Source: Pyronema omphalodes | Lineage: Eukaryota; Ascomycota; Pezizomycetes; Pezizales; Pyronemataceae | Length of the DNA stretch: 64,000 nt | NCBI GenBank assembly: GCA_024516155.1 | Contig: JAJJXM010000004.1 | Location: 372,001 to 436,000 of the forward strand | Direction: 5' to 3' | The notes under the pieces: generated by a model | The model's input: the letters and a program-made list of their open reading frames with translations, nothing else | What the model was told of the DNA's origin: nothing | Database searches by the model: none | Position numbers and translations under genes: made by a program | Shown here: positions 21,866-33,476 of the stretch, piece by piece | Layout: the number at the start of each line of letters is the position of its first letter | Numbering within the stretch: position 1 is the stretch's first letter

Positions 21866-23760
21866 TTTGAGTAGGTTGCCGAGGTTTAGAGTGATGTAAT
21901 GAGGAGGAGCGGGACTCAAGTGGTAACGTGATGTGCCGTGAGTGAGTGTGGTGCGGGAAGCGGAGGTAGATATATGTTGCGCTGCGGAAATAGGAGGGTG
22001 TTTGTTGTTGCTAACCAATCCGTTTATCGTTTTTCAGCAGCAAAAGGGAAAAAAAACGGTGGTGGTGTCAGAGGTAGGTCTCCTGTGTTTTTGGGGTAGA
22101 AGGAGATACTACAAGTAGTCTAGAGCGCGCGGAAAAATCGCCAGGAAGAACAAAGCAAGAGAGCACAAGGAAGAAAAAGGAAAGGAAACAGCAGCGAGTA
22201 GCTGAATAAGGTGCGGTGATATGGAGGGTAGGAGGAAGTGTGTATTCTAAGAGAAGACAAGGTAAGGAGACGGGAGTACCTGAGACACGCTCATCTCATC
22301 CATCGACACTAGAATACCATTACCATTACCACTATCCCCATCATGCCTCATCCCTCATCCCTCATCCCGAGGTGTGGCGTCGCAAGAGCAGCGACACCAC
22401 CGCCTGGACTAGTTGCTCACTGGCGCAGTTAATCCGAAGCTCAGCGCACCGACAAGGCCAACAGGCCATCAATACCTCGGGGGGGAACACGACGAAACGA
22501 GGCACCACAACAAATTATCCAAAGTCAGCGTCATCAATGTGGTCAAATGAAGCCTTGAAACAAGTGATTTGTTTGTCCTGAATCTCAAGTCTAGTGTACT
22601 TAACATAACTTCTGCTGCTGGTGTTCCGTGACAGGCGACACTGCCTTGCAGCTCTTAACTTCGCTTCAGCACCCCTGTGCATAGCAGTGCATACAGCAAC
22701 AGGTGAAGCACAGATAGGTAAGGATTAATTGGAACTTGGAAAGGCAGGCAGTCCGGCAAGCAGGGGGCATATCATAGCATCTTCTGGTGCGCGTGTATGT
22801 ACGAGGATTGAAGGACCACTTTCATACGTATGTACATAGAACCTCCTTAGAAACCTTGCCGGACGAAAATTCCGGAACGACAGTATATCAGAATCCCGGA
22901 TGTACCCATATCCCACCATCCCGTATATCTGCAGCCTTCCACAGCTAGCCATCCCCAAGACATCCAAATCAAGCAAACAAGTTAAAACCTATTACAAACC
23001 CATCTGACCATCCACCCACCACCACGATTCGATGACCGACTTTAATCTCAACACGAAATATCGGGTTTCCTGGTTGCAAACTAGAGTTGCCTCTAGCTAT
23101 CGCCCAGCTGCCTTTAGCATCGGTCGATGAGAAGATGAAAAAGGGCGCCGCCGTGTCGGTGGCAGAACGGCTGCGGCGTAGTATGCGGTATGCGGTTTGT
23201 TTCCTTGTCAGGTTTTCAGAAGAAGCTAGAGCGCTTCTATCTGGAATGAAATAGAAGCAACAACAATTACAACGACATAATAAGGCTATGTATGTAGGTG
23301 GCTGTAGTTTTGTGCGCAGTGAGTATCTATATCTATCTACATATATGACAACTTGATATTTCCATATGATAAGACCTTAAGGAAGTCTTAGCCCAGCTAG
23401 ATTTCTTCTATAGGGAAATCGAAAATCGAAAATCGAAGTTCTTCTTCCTGCTGTTCAAAATCAAAGTTTCATGTAACATACAGTACAATCAAAAATCCGT
23501 TTCTGGATTCATCGACACATTCCAACTTCCAAATGCAAAAAAAAAAAAGATCTTCGATTTCCAAATGGACGGTGCGGTGCACCTCTATCTCATAAGGAGA
23601 GATACCCTCCCTCCCTCCTTCCCTTATACGCGGTGAGAATTATGGGTAGGTTTTACAGGTTTCCTTTCCTAAATGTACATAGCAACGCGTAACGTATCGA
23701 GAATTAGCTTCATAAGCCGTTTTGTAATTACACATGGACATGGTGGTATATGAGATCGAG

Positions 23761-23787
23761 ATTATGATTATGATTATGATTATGATT
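23761..23787. repeat. (ATTATG)4 microsatellite
   Basis: Four perfect ATTATG hexamers plus ATT. Confidence 0.85.
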
Positions 23788-24140
23788 ACCATACCATATA
23801 TATACACAGCAATAATAATTCCGTTGAGCTTGAGAGATAGATCAGATCAATTATCACGCGATATGTAATATCATTTTCTGAAAAAAAGAAAAAAAAAAAA
23901 GTCTTAAAGTTAACCTAGGTCCTATCGCTCGGGCCGAACTTATGGGAAAGAAGGAAAAAAAAACTTGATGGATTTAACACGTTACATATGAAAGCCGGTG
24001 CATCGCGCATCGCGCATCCACGCAGACCCGAAAACATATGCCACCATATGCAACGTTCCATAAACTAACGGGTATGTAACTAACGGATATGTACATATTA
24101 CATCTCGGCGGCACTCCACAAAAAATCCCAGTCCGGTGCG

Positions 24141-24176
24141 GAGCGAAGGAAACGAAGGAGCGAAGGAGCGAAGGAG
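24141..24176. repeat. GAGCGAAG octamer array
   Basis: Repeated CGAAGGAG units, four with minor variation. Confidence 0.75.
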
Positions 24177-24357
24177 TTAAGTACATAACAAGGGAATTGA
24201 AATTTGCAGCTTACATACCACAGTACAGTACCAAAAAGGGCTATGTATGTATCAAAGCTTGCATATAGTGGTATACATAACCGCATTCGAGAATCCACGC
24301 ATTAGTATGTAGGGCCGCCGAAATTACCACCATTTCATTATAACACCATACATATAT

Positions 24358-24381
24358 ATGACTATGACTATGACTATGACT
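24358..24381. repeat. (ATGACT)4 microsatellite
   Basis: Four exact ATGACT hexamers. Confidence 0.85.
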
Positions 24382-24671
24382 AAAAACATTCCACCGGATT
24401 GGTGTGGTGGCTTTCTTATGGTCGAAACTATCGACACCAAAACAGCTACAGTAGTACATATGTATGAAATTGGAACTCTGTGTTAGAAAGTAAGTATGTA
24501 TACATACGGTAAAACTCTAGAAGCTATAATAGGCTGTGTCTAGGTAAACTACTGTAGCGCTGCGCCGGGCAAAGAAAATCTACTGCATGAGCTTCCTTCC
24601 TTCCAGAGCTCCGTGGATCGGCCGCGGACCCCGGGGTTGGGATTACATATGGTTGGTCCGGTTGTGTTGGT

Positions 24672-24751
24672 GAGATGAGATGGGATGGGATGGGATGGGG
24701 ATGAGATGAGATGGGACGGAAATGGTTATCTAAATCTAATCTAATCTAATC
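24672..24751. repeat. GATGG/GAGAT array followed by CTAAT pentamers
   Basis: TGGGATGGGATGG-type repeats (24672-24716) are followed closely by three to four CTAAT units (24732-24751). Confidence 0.75.
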
Positions 24752-25086
24752 GTTTCAACTTTCAAAAGCACGTGTGACAAGCAAGATGTTTCATTTTCAT
24801 CTAATCATCTAATCAATCTTATCTCGTCAAGTATCGAGATCTGTAACGTAAGATGGCGAACGTAAAGTAACGTGAGAATATCCGACACGAACTTCGGAGT
24901 ATCCCTGTATGGTGCCATACCCCCGCCAAAGCTAGAGTAAACTGAGCACCAACAGTGGCCTTTACCTCATCACGAACCCAACAACCCATCACGATCATTT
25001 ACGACGCGCAACACCGTGCAACACCGAGCAGCTCTGTATCCTGCCGTCAGAATCCTATAATCCTCCGCACGAACCAGCACACAACA

Positions 25087-26850
25087 ATGGCGGACCAAGA
25101 AGACGAAAACGCCAAAAAGCTCGCAGCAGCAAAGAAGCGGGTATGTCCATACTCGCCAAAGCTGTATTGTATGCTAAGGCTACAAGCTAACCATACCAAC
25201 AGTTTGAAGAGCTGAAGAAGAAGAAAGGCAAGAAGGGGGGTAAAGCTACGGAAAAGAAAGCTTCCGAGGAAACTTCCACTGCTGCTGAGGAGGAGAAGCC
25301 TACCGAGGAAACCTCCGAGGATAAACCAGAGGACAAGCCCGTGGAACCCGAAGCTGAACCCGAAGCTACTGAACCTGCCGCCGAGTCCACCAGCGAAGCT
25401 CCCGCCGAAACTCCCGCCCCCGCAGACTCCCCCGCGCCGGAATCGTAAGCTCATCCCCCCCCCCCCCCCCCCCCCCCACCTAGCTTCCGGCGAAGATAGA
25501 CACAATAGCTAACCTACCCCCCACAGCGGCACGTCAACTCCACCCACCCCCTCTCATGCGCGCACCGCCTCCTTCGCCCGCTCAGCACACTACCGTCGCC
25601 CCTCCGTCAACGCCGATGTTCTCCGGGGCAACAGCAAATCCCCACTTTCCCACGGCGACGCACAAGACATCTATCATCGACAAGCCGAGACCATTAGTAC
25701 GCTTACCACCGACAATGAGAAGCTTTCCGCGGAGATAAAGACGCTTTCTCTCACTGCTGCTAGACTACCGGAGTTGCAGCAGGAGAGGGATGCGTTACAG
25801 GAGTCGTTGGCTGAGATTCGGGAGGAGCTGAGATTAGTGAAGGGAAGAGTTGAAGCTGCGGAGACGGAGAAGAAGGAGGCGGATGAAGAGAGGGAGAAGG
25901 TTAAGGTGGAGCTGGAGGCGATGGAAAGGGAGAAAAGTCATCTGGCTACGCAGTTGGGTGCGAGGGATAAAACGATTGCGGAACTTAGGTTGGCGCAGAC
26001 GGGGGGTGCGGATCAGGAGGAATTGATGAGGAAGGAGGAGTTGATTGGGGATATGGAAATGGAGTTGAATAAATTGAGACATGAGTTAGAGAGGACTCAG
26101 ACGGAGAAGAAGGAAGCGGAGGAAAAGGGTAAGGGGAGAGAGAAGGAGAATGGGGAGTTGAAGCAGAAGCTTGCAGAGGTTGAGGCGGAGCTGGAGAAAG
26201 TGAGAAAGGAGAAAGAAGCTGCTGGCCCGGTTGAGAAAGAACTTGAAGACACAAAAGAACAGCTCGAAGATGTCAAGTTGGATCTAGAGAAAGCGATGGA
26301 GCAGATTTCCGGCTTGAAGAAAGAGCGGGATGCAGCACAAACGGCGCAAAAAGAGGCGGAAACAAAAGCCTCTGAGGCTGCCAGAATCGCGAGTGAAAAA
26401 TCCACCAAGGCACAGGATCTGGAGGATCAATTGACGGAAGAGCGGAAGAAGACCGCAGCGCTCGAGGGCAGAATGCAGGGCGGATCTACGGATGATGATG
26501 GAGTCGATGAACTTGAAGATGCGGAAAGAAGAAGACTAAGAGACCGTATCAAGAGCTTGGAAGATCAACTAGCCAAATCGACAATTGTACCTCAAACGGG
26601 ACGTGCTAGAGGCATGAGTCTTATCTCTGAAGGAAGCTTGTTGAGTGACGATGTTGATTACGGAGAGCTAATGAAGAGGGAGATGAAAGTACAGCAAGAT
26701 AAGGAAGCAGAGAGGAAGCGGATTGAGGCGGAGAGACTGGAGAGGATTAGAGAGGTTAAGAGAGGGTTGGAGAATTGGAAGGGATGGAGAATGGATCTTA
26801 CCCTGCTGGGTGGAAGTCCAAATGGGTTGGGTGAGATGTTTGAGGTTTAA
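25087..26850 (+). CDS. Coiled-coil protein, probable cis-Golgi golgin (GM130/Bug1-like), three exons
   Basis: Exons 25087-25140, 25203-25444 and 25527-26850 encode 539 residues. The introns are 62 nt (donor GTATGT, branch GCTAAC) and 82 nt (GTAAGC, AGCTAAC). The second intron contains a C23 run. The N-terminus reads KKLAAAKKRFEELKKKKGKK, which resembles the Lys-rich amphipathic start of GM130 (KLAAAKKKL) and related golgins. Then comes an acidic Pro/Ala/Glu-rich linker (~35-95), a Ser/Arg patch and a long coiled coil (~150-470) full of Glu/Lys heptads. A short segment before the end (RGLENWKGWRMDLTLLG) leads to the hydrophobic C-terminus FEV, compatible with a PDZ ligand of the kind golgins use to bind GRASP proteins. 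Coiled coils are poor homology guides, so the Golgi role is inference; the gene model is strong. Confidence 0.85.
25455..25477. repeat. C23 homopolymer inside intron 2 of the golgin-like gene
   Basis: 23 consecutive cytosines lie ten bases after the GTAAGC donor. They occupy over a quarter of the 82-nt intron. Confidence 0.9.
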
Positions 26851-28141
26851 TTGGCTGGCTGATTGGCCGCGGTGGTAATGAATGATGCGAAGACTGGGTT
26901 GATTGATTTATGCAAATGATTACTGGGTTTCGTGAGATGTAGTTATGCCCTAAAATAAACTAAATACATAGAGGAATTGTGATACGTACATTCGCACTAC
27001 CGGGCAACGAATTCACGTAATCAGTATATTTCGAAGTCTCCATCCAATATCATACGCGAACTAGCTGCACCAGTAAGCGACAGCTGGATCACTCGGTATC
27101 TCTAGTCTACTCACTCCAATGGAGTCAAGAAAGGGGCGCATTGTATCCGTCGACCATAATGTGGTAAGACGCTGAGATCACTGGTCATGAAGTATCACGC
27201 TATATGTTGCTCAGAATTAAATAAGTGTCTAGTTATGGCTGCTTCTCAAAGACAGGTTTATTATTCTTGTCACAAGAAGAATTTTGGAACTCGCTGTTAT
27301 TACTAATTTCATATTACGCCGGTTCTTGGTCAGAACTGGGATTTTCGGGCGGGTCATGAGGTATCACTGATGATTTTTTTATTTTTGATATTTTGATATT
27401 TACTTATTCCCTCTTCTTCATCGCGCACGCTGAAGTGTATCCTTAGCTCCCATTCGGCTGGATTACAGTATATAACTTGCCGTTGTATATACATACACAA
27501 GCCTTTCGGTATCCTCGGGTCTAGCCCTACTTCTCCTACCACCAAAGTCCGGGCATCTTCCCCAACCCAGCCGCAAAGCGATGAACCAGATTCCGAATAT
27601 CTCCCTGACTTGAGAAAATGCAGAAGTCTCAAGTACATACCGTCTCTGTTCCCAAAAAAAACAAGTCTATGTATCCAACATGTAATTCTTTGTTATCTTC
27701 AACTATAGGATTAATCCGCATCCAAGCGGCGAAAGCTCGATGAAATCAAATACATCTGCCTTTGATCCCAGGTCTCGAATCTCGAGTATGACATGAAGGG
27801 TAGGGTTTTTCTTATCTTGCCTTTTAGGTGTTTCTGTTTCGACACTTTTTGTCCTTTTGTTCACTCTACATACCATAGGGCTCAGATTATAAGGTTCTTG
27901 GAAACTATATGATTATCTCCTCACTCCTCACTCCGGCTCATTCAGATTTTGGCGTTACTCGTGCCTAAAGATGGTGGCGCTAGATATACTACTCCTCACT
28001 GCAAGGAAAAAAATAAAGTGCTCCTATACAATCCAATCCATATCAAATTACGTCAAAAAGTACATATTGATACTGTCATACTGTCATAGCATTGATACGC
28101 CACGTCACTACCTTATACACAGAATATGATTATGATATACA

Positions 28142-28185
28142 CCTTGCAACGCCTTGCAACGCCTTTCAACGCTATATAACGCCAT
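28142..28185. repeat. Four degenerate ~10-nt repeats
   Basis: Two identical CCTTGCAACG units are followed by CCTTTCAACG and a more diverged CTATATAACG, all in register. Confidence 0.7.
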
Positions 28186-28256
28186 GTGAAAGAAAAGGCA
28201 TTCTGTATCATGCACGACATCTGTTAACATCGAGATAAAGAACATAAGTCCTATTT

Positions 28257-28270
28257 GGGGGGGGGGGGGG
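28257..28270. repeat. G14 homopolymer
   Basis: Fourteen consecutive G residues preceded by CTATTT. Confidence 0.85.
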
Positions 28271-29829
28271 TATTATTCTGCACTCTGTTTGATATCTGCC
28301 TGTATTATGCACTTATCAGGCGGGGGCTTATATGTACTCCAAGTTTCCAACTCCATGGCACCATATACCTTACTCCCATCTTGGAGACTTGGATATGTAT
28401 ACATACACGGCTATGGAATTATTATGTACTTTTCGCCGTGGTATGTGGTATGTGGTATGATTCTGCACCACAATGGTCTCTTGATACCCTGACTAGACCC
28501 CCTGGCTAGAGGCTCGCTTCACTTATAGTTGGGAGTTAGGGTGGATCTTCGTTGTGTATGTAGTTTTATGCTGGCTATGGGTGCATGTAAGGGATATCAG
28601 TATCATGGTTTTTTTGGGGGGGGGACTTTGCAACTTGCTGTTCTGTAAGCTGTGGATCACTAAGGGATCGTCAACGCATTATGGGTACTATATATGTATG
28701 TTAGGAGACTTTTGGATTTTCATACACTGGATTTGTATTCACATGGATACCAATAGATACCAATAGATACCATCAACTTTTTCCAGTCGGTGTAAACATG
28801 GTTACCTGGAATTAGTAATGGTAGGAACCTTAAGATTTAGTACCTGGGCGAGACCTGGGGGTTGATTATATACCGTGACTTAGTATCCGTCAGGCTTTTT
28901 GAGTTTGAAATCATTCAACCTGTGCTGTGTTTACCTATAACTTACAAGTTTTACCGGATATGTCAGTCCGTGTATATACCGGTAATCCCAGGTCACGTAG
29001 ATTTATATTCTCTGACCATTGACAGCGGATAGGTTACTGGTATTCATGGTGGGGCAAGTATGGTGACCAGTGACCATAGTGACCCGTTTGAATATTATTT
29101 GCACGGTAAGGTAAACCTTAACACTTCAACACCTTAACGGCAAACTGCGCTGTTATGAACATATCATGTAAGTTACCGATGCACGGAAACAACAATGATT
29201 CCAATTTCCAAACAGCGCATCGGATTGTTGTTTTATAAGTTTCAGACCTTCGGGATTTCGGGCCTTCGGTTATTTATACCCTTCTGTTTGTACCCTACAT
29301 ACCCGTGCCAGCGCTGGTTTGTTGCTGTTCGGAGCCCCAGCAAGCTCCCGTCAATGTGCAGCTACATAAAATCTCCCCGTGCTTTTCACTTCTGTATTGG
29401 GGTTTAAGCCTTGCGATATTGGGATCTCATGGTGCAGTGGAATTGCATATTAGAGGGACACTGTGTAATCAAGTAAGTTGGCATAGAATCTGTTTATGCA
29501 ATGAACGACTTTGAGAAGAATGAGAACTGATAAACGGGAACCCGATGAAGTACTATCTATCTCTATTACGGAGCTGTACAAGAGATTAGAGAAGGGCAAG
29601 TGAAAGCCTGCAGATAGCTTCAACATTCTCTCACGAAGTGCTTACCATATCTTCATCATGCACGTTACCGTAACTCTCCTCAGATACTGTGACCCACGCG
29701 TCAGTTTTTCATCACATACGCAGCCAAAATGTTCAAAAACGATCATCTTAGGTCTTCACTCTAGTCTATGAGCGCTTCATCCTTCTACACCAAAACAAAT
29801 TACCCAAAAATCACAACTCCAAAACTCCT

Positions 29830-30501
29830 CTACTGGTAAACACCACCCAAAACAAACGCCGGCTCATCAACACTGTTGTGAGCATAGCTAAGCACACCAA
29901 CTCCACCAGGGTCCAGGACCATGATAAGAGGGGTGGCAAGTTCATAACCCAACCACCTCTTTGCGAAAGCTCTCAAAAAGTGACCATGACTGACAATAAG
30001 CACATCAGCCTTCTCATCCTTGTTCTCGATCGCCACCCGGTGTCTAGCCTGGATCTCTGCAATGACCTCATCAATTCTAGCAGAGATCTCAGCTGGGCTT
30101 TCTCCACCAGCCGCGCCCGCTCCTTCCCTCCAGAAATCAAACTTGCGCTCCTTGTCCAATCCCTGCGCAATTCTCATCTCCTTAATCTCCTTCGGTGTCT
30201 TTCCCTCATAACCACCATAAGTCCATTCCCGAACCCTTTCATCCGTTGTCTCAACAGCCTGCTCAGGCTTAGTAGGGAGAAGGATCTTATAAGTTTGTTG
30301 AGCGCGGGTTCTGGGTGAGACAATGATATGCGCCAAACGCTCAGGGTCGATAGCGAGACCCTTTCCGACGGTATGTGCGGCCGAAGCAGCAACTGCATTC
30401 TTTCCTCTCTCGGTGAGCTCAAGGTCGGTAGTGGAGGTGTGGGCGCCGGTAAGAGTCCATGCGGTTTCGCCGTGGCGAGCGAGGATAATGCGAGGAGTCA
30501 T
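29830..30501 (-). CDS. SHB17: Histidine phosphatase, sedoheptulose-1,7-bisphosphatase type
   Basis: Predicted to dephosphorylate sedoheptulose 1,7-bisphosphate, feeding riboneogenesis and the pentose phosphate pool in the cytosol. The 223-residue single-exon frame is a histidine phosphatase (phosphoglycerate-mutase superfamily). The phosphohistidine motif ARHGETAW is at residues 8-15 (His10), SPRTRAQQT near 62, REWTYGGYEG near 91-100, and the second catalytic His lies in VSHGHFLRAFAKRW. The sequence RIAQGLDKERKFDFWREG closely matches the corresponding segment of yeast Shb17, which separates it from plain phosphoglycerate mutases. It is shorter than yeast Shb17 (about 271) but covers the whole fold. 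The start is the first ATG. Exact substrate is inferred from subfamily motifs. Confidence 0.88.
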   Translation of the reverse strand: MTPRIILARHGETAWTLTGAHTSTTDLELTERGKNAVAASAAHTVGKGLAIDPERLAHIIVSPRTRAQQTYKILLPTKPEQAVETTDERVREWTYGGYEGKTPKEIKEMRIAQGLDKERKFDFWREGAGAAGGESPAEISARIDEVIAEIQARHRVAIENKDEKADVLIVSHGHFLRAFAKRWLGYELATPLIMVLDPGGVGVLSYAHNSVDEPAFVLGGVYQ

Positions 30502-33425
30502 GGTGCCGATGTAAGGTGTAAGGGAAGGGGATCAGAACTGCCGCAAACGCGAAGAGGGGATGTTACATCTCAGCTGAAGTCGTCAGGATCTACAGCCCGA
30601 TGTTGGACGCGCTAAGTGGGGGGATTTGACAGGGGGTTGTGCGGGGGTTGTGAAGAGCGGCTCGGCATGGGATGTCACTCGGGAAGATGTCCGAGCTGAT
30701 TGGAATGAGTGGCGATGTGGAAGGAATTACAAGCCTGTGGCGGTTTAATTCTCGGTAGATGAGTGATTGAGCCCTGTGGCTTTGGCTGCTTACTTGCGAT
30801 ATGGGCTTGAATCGACTATGCGCGATCAACTTTAATCACCAACTTCAGTACTTGATTCAAATATGGCTTTCATGCGTTTATTCAGACATTTGTACCCACT
30901 TGATGCCCTGAACACTAACGTCGGTTGCTATGGTTAAGCCCTAGCTAACGACGGAATCATCAAGTATCACTTAAGAGTACTACTGCGGTGTCGTCCTCAG
31001 ATTGTGGGGGGAATGAACTGCCGGCCACTGACTCAACATTCTGTTGAATCAATATATTATACTTAGAATCTGTGCAACCCAATTATAACTTAAGTTGCGA
31101 GAAATGAAGTTTGCTGGGAAACACCTATATCGGTCAGCAAATCATTCAAGTTGTATCACTTGAGATCAAATACGACGTATTTTAGATACGAAGCGTAATA
31201 TTTAAGGAATTTATACATCGTCAATCTCTTCTAAACTTCATACATTTCATGAATATTGTCTGCCGTGTGATAGAAATACCCAGCCCCAGTGTAACCTGTA
31301 CGCGATAATTCAGCATTCCTAGCACCGGTAAAATATTCTGCTGTTCGACAACTTCTAACGACAACCTGAATGCCTAATGTCTATAGCACCGAATATATCT
31401 TAAAGTATATTCACATGAGGCATGAATATAAATCTCCAGCCACTTGTTTTGATTAGAAACTAGAATGTTCGCTGTACCTGCAGCTGGTGAGGTATCCAGT
31501 TTATTGCATATGCGATCCGGCAACGCTTTGTGAGATCATGTATGTAGACGCCCAATATCTCTGTAGTAAGCCGTACATACCCCAACCTAAATATCTATAT
31601 GTATTCTTGGGTATAAATTTGCCTTACTACTGACACAACGGCCGGCAATTATATTCACGAGTGATATCATGTGTACAAATCTAAACCTCCTGGTTGCCAA
31701 GTTCACGATAAATTTCGTCCTCCAAAAACGCCCCAAAGCTACCATTTGTTGAGGGTTTCACTGGCTTAACAAAATTGGAATGTCTATGCCAATCATCCGT
31801 GCCGCATTTATCCAAAATTTGCGACGTCGGAAAGTACGTATGTATGATCATGTTTACGGATCACATCAGCCGATGGACTCCCGTTTCTACGATTAGGTTA
31901 AGACAGTCATGACGGACCTGGTATATATCTTACGAGATACCGCTCATGTTTCGCGGGCCGGGCACGTTTCTGTGAATCTATGGTCTCTACGGACCTCACT
32001 GTACGTCAGTGGGTTACCTCCGTTGCCAAGTCTATTGACCTTCGGATACCCACCCCAAGCCAAAAGGCGGAGTCCAGAAGCTATGTAGAAGCCACCCACG
32101 GGATTGAGAAGAAACACAAGACGTATCCTCGCGTAAAGTATTCCGTACCCCAGCTCTAGACTCTTTGGAGTTTTTACCGTTCCTAGATGTCATGTCTTCT
32201 ACACTACGTACGGAGCCCATCCCGCATCAGTCGTATGTACTGCTCCCACGAGTCACGTTTAGGCATGTTTGATAATAATTCTTCATGCTTAGAGTCTGTT
32301 TTATTCTCACCGATCAAATATGCAATTAAACGAAACAGAAATGTATCGGTCGTTTCATTTGATGGGGGCTAACCCTACGCTTATCTATCATCTACCATCG
32401 GTGTCAATTTCCCCCTTCTCACCGCCGCTGGATTTGGTAAGTGCCCGATCAGGTAACTAGTTCGCATAATATTTCCAACCAAATTGATTAATCATTAGAT
32501 GATTCAATATGCCCCCGCACAACACTGTGGGAAACACTATTCACGCTCGAAAATATGTATGTGTCTCTGAGCAATGATAGTAATGATAGTCACCGCCGGT
32601 ATTTCCGTCTATTACCGCGTAGTGATACATTCCCTCTTATGCCTACCTCCCTACTTTCCCTACGGACCACTATGGTTGCGTTTCGCTGATCTTGGGTGGT
32701 CCCGAGGGGGCTATTCGAGACTCACATTTCTTTAGAGTGGGTTCGGACGGCAGACAGCTATCTACAGCCTCGTTTTTGCGGAGTTAATCCAGATTTCCAG
32801 TGTCCGGGTCTAGGGTAATCCTAATTAAGCCAGGATGTATGCGGAGACGAGATGGCGGCGGGAGTTTTCTGATAGTTGATAATTCGGTGGAGACTTCAGG
32901 CTAGATTAAATTGATTGCAGAAAAAGTTCCTGGACTATTTTTTTGTTACGCTGAGTGTCTGGGTCCTAGGATCGTCTTGGTGGGGCCTCTAAAGGATCTA
33001 AACACACACGTGTATTCCGACAGTTTCACGGCGAACCCGCCGGTTGATATGGTGTATGTATATGCATGCTAGATATCTCAGGTGTCGAACTGCGGTTTGG
33101 GATAGATGCCCAGTGATAACCTGGTTGCATAGCAAGCAACACAGCAACGGCCACAATCAACCATTTCTCCGCCCCATTGACCACGTCACCAGGTGTCACT
33201 TTTGCTAGGCTACTCTACTCTGAATACGGGTAACAATGACAGCCCAAATTGGAAGGCGGTACATATAGCAATTCCCATATGGCGGCCAGTGGAGATTTCC
33301 GGGTGCGTGTGTGGTGGAAAACTACCAAAAAAAAACTAGTAAAGTTAAAAAAGCAAACTGCGTTGTGACGTAACGACACCCGGATGGCGTGATGCAAGAT
33401 CTCGCACCAAAGCCGATTTCCTTTC

Positions 33426-33476
33426 GCTCTAGTTTTAGAGTGGCTCCAGTTTTAGAGTGCCTCTAGTTTTAAATTT
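33426..33476. repeat. Three 17-nt tandem repeats
   Basis: Copies of a GCTCTAGTTTTAGAGTG-type unit at 33426-33442, 33443-33459 and, more diverged, 33460-33476. Each unit contains the small inverted repeat CTCTA...TAGAG around a TTTT-like loop. Confidence 0.8.

Larger units (their letters stand above)
21866..25086. other. Intergenic region with hexamer and pentamer microsatellites
   Basis: No gene was recognised. It contains arrays at 23761-23787, 24141-24176, 24358-24381, 24672-24716 and 24732-24751, plus many TACATA/TATGTA motifs. The final part is the presumed promoter of the golgin-like gene; C/A-rich leader sequence begins near 24950. Confidence 0.55.
26851..29829. other. Intergenic region, no gene seen
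   Basis: No protein-like frame was recognised. It includes a decanucleotide-type repeat (28142-28185), a G14 run (28257-28270) and a short GATACCAATA duplication (about 28746-28771). The right end is the 3' flank of the minus-strand SHB17-like gene. Confidence 0.5.

Noticed and set aside
21866..22018. N-terminal extension of Roadblock-like paralogue B
   Set aside because: The frame stays open but begins at TTG; the first ATG is at 21865, in good context and at the point where similarity to paralogue A begins.
25834..26408. Minus-strand frames antisense to the golgin-like gene
   Set aside because: Shadows of the Glu/Lys-rich coiled coil read in reverse (Ser/Phe/Leu/Pro-rich).
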